A stretch of DNA of 64,000 nucleotides, from assembly GCA_964019335.1 (NCBI GenBank), contig OZ025652.1, positions 434,001-498,000 on the forward strand. The letters run 5' to 3'. Positions within the stretch are counted from its first letter, which is position 1. Each line of letters starts with the position of its first letter. The notes beneath the pieces were generated by a model that did not search any database, was not told the origin of the DNA, and saw nothing but the letters and a program-made list of their open reading frames with translations. The translations under genes were made by a program, and so were the position numbers. This stretch comes from Diplonema japonicum (taxonomy: Eukaryota > Euglenozoa > Diplonemea > Diplonemida > Diplonemidae). Shown one piece after another: positions 41,214-50,926 of this stretch.

Positions 41214-41677
41214 TAACTATTTATTGCCAACAAATAATGGCTCATTTGGCGGCAAGTAAGTCGTTTTATTTCACTCTTCGTCATTTGAGTCACTCACTCT
41301 TCACTGCTTTCACTGCTGTTTTTTTTCACGCAGGTCAGCCTTTTTGGGGAGTTTCCTAAGGTAATATGGGGTTGCTATTTCGCCGTGGCATTTAAAGGGG
41401 AAGTAAGGCACTTATTCCCACTTTTAAGGGCTGGAATGGCCTCAGATGGCCAAAAATAGTCAAAATACCCCCACCCCAAAAAAATTTTTCAAGGGGTTGG
41501 GTGCATTTTTTTCCACGGCGAGACTCATTTTTCCACTCTGAAGGGCCATTATTTAACTGCAAAATCTCATTATTTAACTAGTTAAATAATGGCGATTTCG
41601 CGTTAAATAATGGCCATTTCGCGTTAAATAATGAGGCCCCTAGTGAGTGAAGAAAATGACGAAGAGTGAAATAAAAA
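41214..41677 (+). mobile_element. MITE-like element, copy 2
   Basis: Core 41264-41677 is bounded by inverted TTTTATTTCACTCTTCGTCATTT ends, with an outer TAACTATTTATTGCCAAC segment from 41214. It has no coding capacity. It carries the shared block (CATTTAAAGGGGAAGTAAGG, GGAATGGCCTCAGATGGCC, ACCCCCACCCCAAAAAAATT) and two copies of a ~21-bp unit ending CGCGTTAAATAATGG. It lies just upstream of the coiled-coil gene, inverted relative to copy 1. Confidence 0.85.
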
Positions 41678-41770
41678 AATTAGCAGGACAATGAAATAAA
41701 TGCAGGTATAGATGCATAACGCGGGTAATAGGTGACTAAAGATGGAACCAATAAAAAAAAAAAAAAAAAA

Positions 41771-42292
41771 ATAACTATTTATTGCCAACAAATAATGAGT
41801 CATTATTTAACTCGGGTAACGAGTGTTAAATAATGGCTCATTTGGCGGCAAGTAAGTCGTTTTATTTCACTCTTCGTCATTTGAGTCACTCACTCTTCAC
41901 TGCTTTCACTGCTGTTTTTTTTCACGCAGGTCAGCTTTTTGGGGATTTTCCTAAGGTAATACAGGGTAGCTATTTCGCCGTGGCATTTAAAGGGGAAGTA
42001 AGGCACTTATTCCCACTTTTAAGGGCTGGAATGGCCTCAGATGGCCAAAAATAGTCAAAATACCCCCACCCCAAAAAAATTTTTCAAGGGGTTGGGTGCA
42101 TTTTTTTCCACGACAAGACCCATTTTTTCACTCTGAAGGGCCATTATTTAACTGCAAAATCTCATTATTTAACTAGTTAAATAATGGCGATTTCGCGTTA
42201 AATAATGGCCGTTTCGCGTTAAATAATGGCCATTTCGCGTTAAATAATGAGGCCCCTAGTGAGTGAAGAAAATGACGAAGAGTGAAATAAAA
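41771..42292 (+). mobile_element. MITE-like element, copy 3
   Basis: Same orientation as copy 2, about 93 nt away. It carries an extra CATTATTTAAC...GTTAAATAATG hairpin near its left end, and three (not two) copies of the ~21-bp CGCGTTAAATAATGG unit at its right end. There are a few substitutions relative to copy 2 (for example CACGACAAGACCC versus CACGGCGAGACTC). It ends in a long A run. Confidence 0.85.
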
Positions 42293-42294
42293 AA

Positions 42295-42326
<32 letters not shown>

Positions 42327-42385
42327 AAAAAAAGGAAAAAAAGAGAATCCACAAAGCCAGGGACGTTGAGTGTCAGGGAGCCTTT

Positions 42386-42443
42386 TTACTTTCGGACATT
42401 TCCTTCCAAGTCTGCTGCACCTGAGACACATGCTGTTTGCCTG
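42386..42443 (-). other. Possible terminal exon (minus strand), uncertain
   Basis: After TTTTTTTTTTCAG, the minus strand reads KQHVSQVQQTWKEMSESKKAP-stop, which looks protein-like. A coiled-coil-like piece (ALHAIEEKVRRNKEML) reads on the same strand at about 42785-42840 and is followed by a GTAGGC donor, but the phases do not join cleanly. It may be a small split gene damaged by repeats, or coincidence. Confidence 0.25.
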
Positions 42444-42564
42444 AAAAAAAAAAGTATTTAAAAAGTTTTATCTGTGGCAAAGAGCTCATAATTCGAGGAA
42501 GCTACATTACTCGTTGCTTGGATTGTTGCTGTCCCCAAAGCCCGCAGGTGATATCACTATTCGA

Positions 42565-42696
42565 ATGGCGCAGTTATCTGCCATCAGGAAAGCTATCAGG
42601 AAGTTCGAGTTTTATAGAGACGTCTTGGAGGAAAGGTACAACTCAGACGGAACAGAAGAAGACAAGTTGAAACCCCGTCAGCCCTTTGGAGAATAA
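42565..42696 (+). CDS. Candidate short ORF on the opposite strand, 43 aa
   Basis: The plus strand reads MAQLSAIRKAIRKFEFYRDV and onward to a clean stop at 42696, with protein-like composition. The frame stays open upstream to a CCCGCAG that could be a 3' splice site (GDITIR before the Met). It would be the only plus-strand gene in the window, lying between MITE copies and other relics, so it may have arrived with mobile DNA or be a fragment. Unrecognised. Confidence 0.35.
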   Translation: MAQLSAIRKAIRKFEFYRDVLEERYNSDGTEEDKLKPRQPFGE

Positions 42697-43206
42697 AAAA
42701 AAGAAAAGAAGAAGAAGGGGGGATTTTATAGCTGCATGATGGTGTAGGTACAAGGCAAAAAGAGGAGGAAAGCCTTTTTTGCCTACTCTCAACATTTCCT
42801 TGTTTCTCCTTACTTTTTCCTCGATGGCATGTAAAGCCCCCCCCCCCCCCCCCCCCCCAGTCCCTCCTCAATGAAACCCATTGAAATGCTCTATGGAATT
42901 GTCAGGAACCGTAAAGAAAAAAAAAAAAAAAAAAAAAAAAAGTGGGAAGGAGGGAGAATTTTTCCCCCCGGTTCACGGAAGAATAAAAGATCTTCGCAAA
43001 AATAATACTAAAGAAAAAAAAAAGAAAAAAGAAAATAGCTATTTATAAAATGAAAATCAGATGGCCTGATTTTATTCAATACTGCATTTTATTTAATGAT
43101 GAGCTGCTCTCGCAAAGAATTTGGGTGCTGAGTGTGGCTTCGCTGCTGCCTGCTTGTAGCGGCACAATGCGACTCTTTACTGAACACGGTACTGGGTTTG
43201 GTATGA
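42697..43206. other. Repeat-rich region without clear gene
   Basis: Contains C and A runs and, at about 43061-43081, a palindrome (AAATCAG-ATGGC-CTGATTT) that shares its arms with the inverted repeat at 43525-43612. No confident gene. Confidence 0.5.
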
Positions 43207-43506
43207 TCAATTCAGCGAATTGATGTTGACGTTTATGTCAAACGTGATTCTGTGCAATGTTGAAGAAGTGGGCTGTGTCGAAGGGGCAGGGCTGAAGGGC
43301 GTTGCAGGGGACTGCTGTGTTTGTTCAACAGTTGGCCGTGTTTTTCTATTGGGTTTGATCGAGTGGTAGGTGCAAAACCTCTCCCACTCCTTCCTGTAGG
43401 CCATTTTGCTTGCCGTTGGAAGCGTGTCTTCCATCACAGTTTTGGCCTCTTTCTCGAGGCTGATGCCCTTGGCTCACTTCCCGGTCGCCTTCGGTTTTCT
43501 TCCCAT
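43207..43506 (-). pseudogene. Broken 100-codon ORF, possible mobile-element protein fragment
   Basis: A single phase begins MGRKPKATGK, meets a TGA at 43474-43476, then continues openly (EKEAKTVMEDTLPTASKM, YRKEWERFCTYHSI) to a stop at 43207. The YRKEWERFCTYHSI helix vaguely recalls the core-binding domain of tyrosine recombinases (as in Crypton elements), but this is a weak resemblance. The rest is Thr/Ser/Pro-rich. An inverted repeat lies just 5' of it. It is probably a decayed element gene. Confidence 0.35.
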
Positions 43507-43524
43507 TTTGCTAGAAATGACTGT

Positions 43525-43612
43525 GGGCGTGAAATAAAGTACCTGATTTTCACGCCCAGCAACGTTTGGCTTAAAAACATGAGGAAAAAATCAGATACTT
43601 TATTTCACGCCC
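43525..43612. repeat. 17-bp perfect inverted repeat
   Basis: GGGCGTGAAATAAAGTA at 43525-43541 is repeated as its exact complement at 43596-43612, enclosing 54 nt. Partial extra copies follow (GTGAAATAAAGTG, CCTGATTTA at about 43613-43635). It resembles a tiny MITE or the terminus of a larger one. Confidence 0.8.
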
Positions 43613-43639
43613 GTGAAATAAAGTGAAACCTGATTTATA

Positions 43640-44278
43640 TCTTCCGGCCTAAATTTGAGAGAGCTGCTCAGAATTAAATAAAAAAACCTAAACTACAGTA
43701 GAGGAGACCTGGTTCATGTCAATTTGTTCTTCGGAAAAAAGAAAAAAAGAAAAAAAGTAACCATCAAAAAAAAGGATAATTAGGGGATGATTCACTTTTG
43801 TACCCAAAAGGGCTCAAAGTGGGCTTCTAGGAGATCCTGAGAGGTTGAACACGCTGGTGAATAATAACTAAGAAAAAGAAAAAGCAAAAGACAATCTCAC
43901 TTGGGCAAGGGCATGATATTCAGTGTGGATAGGCCCTCCCGGGTTTGGGGTACTAAGTGAGTTCCGGCACTTTTTTCCCAGCGAGAACTACCCCTGCATT
44001 TAAAAAAAAAATGTCTTTGAAAGAAACCTGCAGTTGTGACAGGATCGCCTAACGACAATCAACTCATCTAGTGTTTGATCCCTTCTGGAAAAAAAAAATT
44101 CACTAGGAAACGAAGTGGTTAACAACGGCCCACCAAAAAAATACTCGATAAAATTTCAGTGTGCATGGGGGTGCTCACTGAAAAAAAAAAAAGAAATGGG
44201 AGGGGTGGCGAGAATAATAAAAAAAAGTACAATTATTATTATTATTTTCATTTTTTTCTTTTCACGTTCAGAATTGAT
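43640..44278. other. Intergenic, no gene recognised
   Basis: A mix of A runs and ordinary-complexity DNA (43790-44050). I searched it by eye for tRNA, 5S-like or spliced-leader-like features and for open frames with splice sites and saw none. Confidence 0.5.
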
Positions 44279-45505
44279 TCATGATGTAAGAGCTTTAGAG
44301 TGGATAGAAGAGGCTCGGATTCGGGAGGGGCGAGAAATGGCTGTCTGGGGGCGACGCCCTATAGGCCGTCCACGCCCAATAGGCGAAGGTGTCACAGGGG
44401 AAGTGGGAGACAAGGACGACTCCGAGCAATGCCCCATACTGCAAAGATGCGGGGATCGCACTGCAAACGCCGTAAAGCCAACAGTCGCAGGTGCCACTGC
44501 AGGGGGAGCAACTTTTCGTACATCCGACCTGTAGACAACCAGCTCAGGGGTGCCTGGACCTTTAACTTTGTACCACCCACTTCGATCTACCCCCAACACC
44601 TCTCCCCTCCTCCAGTTCTTGCCGACTCTGTACTCTACCTCACCTTCGTCTTCTTCGAATTCTTGACTGCCTTCTGTTTGCAGCAGTTGCGCCTGATCAG
44701 AGACGGCCTCCATCTCCTCTTTCGGAGGGTTGTCCTCCTTGACCTCTTTCTTCGACTCCGCAAACAGCTCCCGATCCTTCTCCGCTCTACAGTGATGCCG
44801 CCATACGAGCCACCCGAGTAGCAGCAAAAAGAATACTATCAGCAACGATATCACGATGTACATGTTATCATTTCCATCTGACTCGGGCGGCATCGCGACT
44901 GTTTGTGTCACGGAATCGACCGGAGGGGGGCATGGTGGGACAGTGGCGCAGGTCCAGTTTATCATAAAAGCTGTGCCTAGGAATGAGGGTTGCCTAGTAG
45001 TGTCGAGTATCAACACAGCACCCTTGCCAGCTGTAACAGGCGGTATTGGTGCGAAGCTGCTGCTGCCACACCCTGTGTTGAGTAGTGTGTTGGTGACAAC
45101 CCCTGACTGGTTCCAGGAACGAGTCTCGAAAATATTGCATGACCCAGTTGTGCATAAAACCCCTGATGACCCCACCTGAGCCGCAGGATCGCAGCCGGTT
45201 TGGAACCCTGTGAAGATCAAATCAACTTTCCCACTGCACACAATCCTGTAACACGCTTTTTGTGAGATGTCTGCTCTTACAACTAAACTACTGGCTCCAC
45301 CATCGCCTTGGCAGTTCTCACCCACCTCTTCTACTCCGCCTGGACAGTCACCCCCTAAGGTTCCTACCTTACACACCCCATTCGCAAGCGTCCACCCGTC
45401 TGCGCACTTCTGACATGTACCTTGGTCAGTCAATGAACACCCTGGGATCTGGCCCTCAACTACGCTGAACAGCAGCAGCACGCAAAGTGTGCTCCAATGA
45501 TGCAT
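44279..45505 (-). CDS. Type I membrane protein with Cys-rich ectodomain, 408 aa
   Basis: Signal peptide at 1-18 (MHHWSTLCVLLLFSVVEG). The ectodomain is Cys-rich: a short EGF-like piece (CSLTDQGTCQKCADGW), then a ~140-residue beta-rich region ending near PPCPPP that could be CUB-like. One membrane helix follows (MYIVISLLIVFFLLLLGWLVW, ~217-237). The cytoplasmic tail of ~170 residues is acidic, then holds a compact SH3/Tudor-like stretch (EYRVGKNWRRGEVLGVDRSG...YRSDVRKV), and ends in a basic Ser/Pro region. It is probably a surface or endomembrane receptor or adhesion protein with an unknown ligand. Single exon, ATG at 45505. Confidence 0.75.
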   Translation of the reverse strand: MHHWSTLCVLLLFSVVEGQIPGCSLTDQGTCQKCADGWTLANGVCKVGTLGGDCPGGVEEVGENCQGDGGASSLVVRADISQKACYRIVCSGKVDLIFTGFQTGCDPAAQVGSSGVLCTTGSCNIFETRSWNQSGVVTNTLLNTGCGSSSFAPIPPVTAGKGAVLILDTTRQPSFLGTAFMINWTCATVPPCPPPVDSVTQTVAMPPESDGNDNMYIVISLLIVFFLLLLGWLVWRHHCRAEKDRELFAESKKEVKEDNPPKEEMEAVSDQAQLLQTEGSQEFEEDEGEVEYRVGKNWRRGEVLGVDRSGWYKVKGPGTPELVVYRSDVRKVAPPAVAPATVGFTAFAVRSPHLCSMGHCSESSLSPTSPVTPSPIGRGRPIGRRPQTAISRPSRIRASSIHSKALTS

Positions 45506-45638
45506 TTCGGCATTTTAATATCAGAAGGTGCTGTCCCTGTTTGAAATTGAATCTAAACTCTCCCCGATCTTTGTATTCAGAGTCAAAGTCCGTAAAGAAG
45601 CCAATAGAGGAGATATTTGGTCAATTGAAAAACTGACT

Positions 45639-47267
45639 TTATCTTTGAAAAGGCCGCGTGTAGATCGCGAAAGTTGTGGCCTCGGCTGTGTAGGGGACAG
45701 GCGTCGGAGACGTCGAGGGGCGAAGGGACATGTGATTCCCCGAGCTTATTTCCTTGAACAATTTTTTGAAGGGAGATTGGTTCAATTCCTGCTGAGGCTC
45801 ATTTTTCACGGGTTTGTCCTCATTCAGGTGTTCAATGCGTGGGACAGGTACGGGCAGGTTCACATCGATTTCCGTCTTGCGCATCCTTTTTATGTCCTCT
45901 TCAACGCGTCGTTTCTCCAGTTCTGTCTCCTGGTTTCTCCTCTCTTTGAGCACTCTCTCTTGTCTGTGCCTCTCGTCCATGGCTGCTTTGTACTTAATGT
46001 CCATCTCTATCTTGATCCGCTGCATCATTGAGTCGTTTTCATTTTTCTTCTCCAACCTGATCTTGTTCTCTTTCATTGTTTCCTCTTTGAGCCGTTTCTT
46101 TTCTCGTCTGTGTCCTGCTTCTTCTTCTCGATCCTGAGCTAGCCGGCGTAGGTACTGCTCTTTGAGAACGGAACGGGTCACCAGCTCACGGTTTCGTTCC
46201 TCCTTTAGCTCGTTTAACTTCAATCGCTTCGACCAAACTTTTTCAGCCTTTTCAGAGCTTTGCCTTAGTTTGTCCGCTGCTAGTTCTTGTGTTTCAGTTC
46301 TATTTTGTGATATTCTTAGATCGTCATCTTCATGGGTGCGTGCAAGTGTTGCCTTCGATTCCTCCAGTTGCATCGCCTGCTGCTCGATCATATTCGATAC
46401 AGCGACAGACTTCCGCAACCTGTTCATATGCATCACCTCTCTTCGTTTCACCTGGTTCAAAACAACGTTCTGCTTCCTTTCAGTGTGCAGTTCAAGCCTT
46501 TCGCTGATTTCGTCTTTCACACATCTTATTTTTTCCTCGTGCATAGCATGTGCCTGTGCTGCTTTCTTCTTCACCATTTCCGTACTCTCTAATATGGCAG
46601 CACTTTTGTTCTCTCGTTCAATTGTTTGTTGCTTTATGTAGTTCATCTCACTTTCTTTTCTAGATTGCTCCTTGAGTTCTAGTTTGACTTTTCCTTGGAG
46701 ATACATCATCTCGGTCTGCCTCCGCACACGGAAGAGCCTTTCCAGTCTTTTTTTCTGCTTTTCGCGGGAGGCCTTTTGGTACGCAATTTTCTTCTTTGCT
46801 TCCACTTGCTCGCGTATCTTCTCTCTTCTTTTTATGTTTTCTTGCAGTTGACGACGTGCTACTTCGGCTTTGCGTAGACCCATAACCTGTCGCATGCTTT
46901 TCTCACGAAACTTCTCGATCTCTTTTTCTCTCTGAAGTAATTCGTCTTCCGTTTCCTGCGGCAAAGCCGCTTTGACATCAGCAGAAACACCTAAAACCCT
47001 GGCCAATTTGACACGCGTGCGAGTTTTGTGGTACAATTGCAGCAGGAGCTTCTCTCGTTCCCTCTCAATTAAACACTTTTTAGTCTTGCGTCTATTTTCT
47101 GCTGCCTCCATTTGAAGTCCCTCCAAATCGGTTGACTTCAGCAGCTCCTCCACCTCTATCCCTTGGCGCTTGCATGCTAACACCGTAGCTCCATCCAGCT
47201 CGTCTTCAGGGGCTTGTACCTTGAATAAATCCCTGAACAACTCATCCTCCCCTTCGCTGAACTCCAT
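45639..47267 (-). CDS. Large coiled-coil protein, 542 aa, ciliary-type
   Basis: ATG at 47267 (MEFSEGEDELFRDL); a GTG one codon earlier is ignored. Residues ~60-490 are a near-continuous charged helix (ERERE, KRREKIREQVEAKKK, RRVEEDIKRMRKTE), similar in style to trichohyalin/TPH-like flagellar proteins. The C-terminal ~55 residues are Pro/Ser/Thr-rich. There is no signal or membrane segment. It is likely axonemal or basal-body associated, by composition only. Single exon. Confidence 0.75.
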   Translation of the reverse strand: MEFSEGEDELFRDLFKVQAPEDELDGATVLACKRQGIEVEELLKSTDLEGLQMEAAENRRKTKKCLIEREREKLLLQLYHKTRTRVKLARVLGVSADVKAALPQETEDELLQREKEIEKFREKSMRQVMGLRKAEVARRQLQENIKRREKIREQVEAKKKIAYQKASREKQKKRLERLFRVRRQTEMMYLQGKVKLELKEQSRKESEMNYIKQQTIERENKSAAILESTEMVKKKAAQAHAMHEEKIRCVKDEISERLELHTERKQNVVLNQVKRREVMHMNRLRKSVAVSNMIEQQAMQLEESKATLARTHEDDDLRISQNRTETQELAADKLRQSSEKAEKVWSKRLKLNELKEERNRELVTRSVLKEQYLRRLAQDREEEAGHRREKKRLKEETMKENKIRLEKKNENDSMMQRIKIEMDIKYKAAMDERHRQERVLKERRNQETELEKRRVEEDIKRMRKTEIDVNLPVPVPRIEHLNEDKPVKNEPQQELNQSPFKKLFKEISSGNHMSLRPSTSPTPVPYTAEATTFAIYTRPFQR

Positions 47268-47525
47268 CACCTAGAAACGGTGCAATAGAATAGAAGCAAA
47301 GAAAAAAAGGAGAAACAAGAAAGAAACGTAACGCGTTGAAGAGAATTTCACTGAATATTGGTCTCTGCGAGCAAATGTAGCTTAGCTACTGGGAATAAAC
47401 ACGTCAATAGTCTATTATGACACAACGAGGTCAGGAGGAGCAAGTGATCATAGAATTTCTTTTTCTTTTAAACACTAGGATTACTACGTCATTATTTTCT
47501 CCGAAATTAACTTACTTGTGAAGAT

Positions 47526-48693
47526 CTATTCTTTCTTCTCTTGATCTTCGTAGTCGAGCTTCACTACGTCCTGCACGCCCTCCCAAAACTGGATGCAGTT
47601 TACAACTGTTGTTTTTGAAATGAATGTGCAAACATACATTGTTTGGCAGCCATGAAAGGGACAGAGATCCACAAGGCTGCGTTGAGCAGCGCATAGTTCC
47701 AGAAGTAGCATGCATAGAGGAGAAGGTAGAACCCTTCCTGTCCCATGCACAAGACTTGAAGGCAGAGCCTTGAAGAGTAGTAAACAGTGAGAATTTTGCT
47801 GCGGGTCTTGGAAGTGTCCTTGTGGCTTGCGAACACACCACCCACGCTGTACATTCTGGTGTAGTGCGACACAAAGTCAAGTCCAATAAGAAGTGCAGCA
47901 GCCGTCGGCACCATCCACCTCATACCTTTCGTGTCGTTGTCCACATACAAATGCGACAACAGCGCTACGAAACCCGCGGTCGCTGCCCTGTCAGTGATCA
48001 TGTCAAAAATCGCACCGAACCTGCTGCACTGATTGAAATATCTTGCCGCCATCCCGTCCGCGCCATCAAGAACAAACCCCAACGTGTAGCAACCCAGGAA
48101 TATCACAGGGTCATCGAAGAAGTAGATGTAACTCACGACTGTTAAAACTACCCTGAAGTAGCCTGTGAAAGAAAATTAAATAAAAAAGCACCCACCGTGG
48201 GGATCGAACCCACGACCATTGGATTAAAAGTCCAACGCTCTACCGCTGAGCTAGGTGGGCTTACAAACGATTTTGCGAATGATGTCAATTACTACAAGGG
48301 GTACATAATATCTGCTTACACAGGTTGTAAAAACACACCCTCTTGTCATTTGTACAAATATTTATTATTTTCCCTCTTGAGGTCAGGATGGAGACAAACA
48401 GCAAACTGGGCCCGTCGGTCCGAGTCACGTAGGTCTACGCGGCTTGGAATTAAAGTAATTCAGTCCTCCTCGGCTGATCCAAACAGGTGCACGGTCATGC
48501 TTCCCTTCACCTTTCCCCTTCCCAGGTGTTGCTCCCCATGGCGGCACCTTTTGGTAAAAAAAAAAAGGGGGGGAAGGCAAAACATTGTATGCCACCCAAG
48601 TTTATCATTTTAAAAGGTGTTGTCTTCACATTTTTTCTTTTTCGTCATACCAATGATATTCGGCACAAACAGAAAAACGTTGCGCTTCGCCAT
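47526..48693 (-). CDS. PIS: Phosphatidylinositol synthase (CDP-DAG:inositol), 3 exons, 215 aa
   Basis: Exons 48651-48693, 47638-48162, 47526-47605. The first 488-nt intron contains tRNA-Lys; the second is only 32 nt (GTATGT...CAACAG). Spliced, the N-terminus reads MAKRNVFLFVPNIIGYFRVV, the usual opening of PI synthase. The CDP-alcohol phosphotransferase motif DG-x2-AR-x8-G-x3-D-x3-D is exact at residues 50-72 (DGMAARY...GAIFDMITD). Several membrane helices follow, and the protein ends MAAKQFVNCIQFWEG... like family members. It makes phosphatidylinositol in the ER from CDP-diacylglycerol and inositol. The length (~215-220) is normal. A TCTCACAG 11 nt before the ATG could be a trans-splice acceptor. 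Confidence 0.92.
48189..48260 (-). tRNA. tRNA-Lys(TTT), inside an intron
   Basis: Read on minus: acceptor GCCCACC/GGTGGGT, D arm GCTC/GAGC, anticodon stem TTGGA/TCCAA with loop CTTTTAA (anticodon TTT), T arm GTGGG-TTCGATC-CCCAC. The cloverleaf is near-perfect, with no CCA and no internal intron. A six-T run right after the 3' end is a Pol III terminator. It has the same orientation as the PI synthase gene; its 3' end is 26 nt from the 3' splice site at 48163. Confidence 0.96.
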
Positions 48694-49412
48694 TTTCTCT
48701 TCCTGTGAGATTCAAATGATGCAACGAGGAAAAAAAAAAGAAAAGAAGCTTTTTTCTTCTTCTTTTTTTGAACAGCCCGAAAGGGAAAGTTTTGGTGAAC
48801 ATATGAAGAGTGCTGGAAGAAAGAAAGAGAGACAGGACAGGGAGGTGCCGCCCTCCCTCCGAACAGAAGAAAAAAGAGGGGGGGGGGGTGAGTGCATGAC
48901 ACAACAGGATGGGTAACCGCAATACCTAACACACGTGCGTTCGGATGTTGTTGTGTGTGTGTGTGTGTGTGTGTTTTTTTTTTAAAGAACGAGACCGTTC
49001 TTTTTTTTTGTATATCTCCATCTAAGAAGTAAGATGCTATTTTTTTCTTTTATTTTTTACTTTCGAGGGTGTCGGGAAAAAGAAGAAGAAAAAAAAAAAA
49101 CACCCCTTTTCGGTGAAATATAGCTGCGCCAGTTTATTTATTTTCCTACCTCCTCTTTTTTTGTTTTTGCTTCTTGTTCCCCGCAACATTTTTTTTTTTT
49201 TACCATCCTCCTTTTTTTTTTTATTCTACCCTCAGAAGGGAAAAAAAAAAAGGAAGAAAGTTATCCGAGTGAATACAACAACAACAAAAAAAAACAAAAA
49301 GAGGAGGTTCCGAAATTACAAACACTACTGGGCAGAAACAAGAAGGAAAAAAAAAAAAAAAAAGAAAACGTGGAAAGAGAAACACACACAATAAATAAAT
49401 AAATAAAAAAAA
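48694..49412. other. Low-complexity intergenic region with GT repeat
   Basis: A/T/G runs and a (GT)n tract at 48952-48974. Frames in it are homopolymer-derived. No gene is seen. Confidence 0.6.
48952..48974. repeat. (GT)n microsatellite
   Basis: About 23 nt of GT repeat in intergenic DNA. Confidence 0.9.
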
Positions 49413-50926
49413 TTAAATCACACGCTTTTCCCAGTACAGGAACAAAAAGGTCGCCAAACCAACAGAGGCAATGGAAATGAGCGCCAAAATATAGTACTGA
49501 TCATAAGAGTGGGCGAAGATGAGCGCCACGATGTACACACACATCTGCATTTTTTTTTTTTTTTTTTAAACTCTTCCAAGAATAACAAACATACCATCTC
49601 TAGCTGACACAAAGCTCCGTGCACACCGTTGACAACACCACGTGACTCTTCCTCAACCCGTTCTTGCATGATCTGCTGAATGGCGAGGTCGAACGACCAC
49701 AGTGGTGCTCTTGAAATGACAACACCGCCGACCATAATATACGCGGAAGTGAGAACCGAACAGGTGCCCACAGAAACACCCACCACACCAATTATGACAA
49801 GGAACGCAGATATGCTGTACGTCCCAGCGCGTTCCAAGCTGGGGGACTTGGCAAGGATGTAAGGAAAAGCGAAAGTACCGACGATCCCGAATAGAGCCCC
49901 GACCCCACGCGACGCAACGTTCACAAAATCATTGACATTCGCCCACACAAGGTACGCGGTCATGAGGGAACCGTTGTCGAGGACTGTGAACCAAAGCTGG
50001 CAGTACGCAACCGACGCCCACCGCACAGGGTGGTTCCAGTACTCCTTCGCTCCGCAGTAAATAACGGTGAAAGGGTTAATCGAACCTGCAACCTCTTCTT
50101 TCTTCTGTTTCTTCTCCTCAAGCTTCGGATACGAATCATATATGGCCTGCACAGCACGCAGTTCTAACGGAACCGACAGTACATTCCAGGCAGCAACGAC
50201 CCCAACACCGTACTTAAACTGCACGTGGTTTTCTTCACCGCCAAGCTGCTTGCATAGAATGGTGTCAAGAAGCACAAAAATGAACGGTCCACCAAGCTTG
50301 CATATTAAATCAATTCTCCGCATCCATGAGTTCAGGTGTGCTTGGTACATGGTGTCGCCTTCTGCGATGACCACAACCCAGTCTTTTTCCATGGCAATGG
50401 TGCCACCGCGTGCCATGACCTCCGCGAGAACTGCTGTGGTGAGCAGGCCAGCGTATGAAAGGCAGGTTTGCCAGTTGAATTCAATATCTTGGTTTTTACC
50501 GTCGATGTCGTGCGCGCCGACTTCGAGAAGGAGCCAGAAGAACAGAACCGAACTGAGGACCGCCCATGCTTCGAGAACGATTGTTGTTCTTATGACTTTA
50601 ATCCGGTCGTTTCGGTCCATCCATTGCCCCAGGTAGAACATACCGCCGAATGTAGACGCGTAAAGAAGAAGGCAGAAGACTGCGATGGGTTCCATGCTCT
50701 CTTTCCACAGTTTTGAGAAGAGGTAAGGGATGGCGAACTGCCACATCCTGTCGCCGAACGTTCCCAGAAAGTGTGCGAAGAAAAGACCCGCCACAGGGCC
50801 TTTTTTTGAAACCGACGTTCTCTTCCCTGCTCCTTCTCCCTCGTCGTCGTTTTCTATTTCCATCACCTGCTCTTCTATGCGGTTAGCATTTTCTTCGTCA
50901 TCTGCAATTTGTTCATACCCTGACAT
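49413..50926 (-). CDS. SLC40A1-like: Ferroportin-like iron exporter (SLC40), 2 exons, 487 aa
   Basis: Exons 49595-50926 and 49413-49544. The intron (GTATGT...ATGCAG, 50 nt with an A run) is needed to restore the last membrane helix (SYDQYYILALISIASVGLAT). An acidic cytosolic N-terminus of ~45 residues is followed by ~11-12 membrane helices. Ferroportin hallmarks are visible: AHFLGTFGDRMWQFAIPYLF in helix 1, MARGGTIAMEKDWVVVIA, RRIDLICKLGGPFIFVL and the SRAPLWSFDLAIQQIMQE stretch. The family exports Fe2+ across the plasma or vacuolar membrane. ATG at 50926 is used because the longer frame starts at a GTG. Whether it works at the cell surface or an acidic organelle cannot be read here. Confidence 0.9.

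Noticed and set aside
39097-42292. CRISPR-like or satellite array
   Set aside because: Repeats are long, in both orientations, and have inverted ends; spacing is irregular. A MITE-like element fits better.
43525-43612. Spliced-leader RNA gene
   Set aside because: The ACTTTATTTC string recalls leader-like sequence, but it is part of a perfect inverted repeat without an adjacent leader-plus-donor structure.
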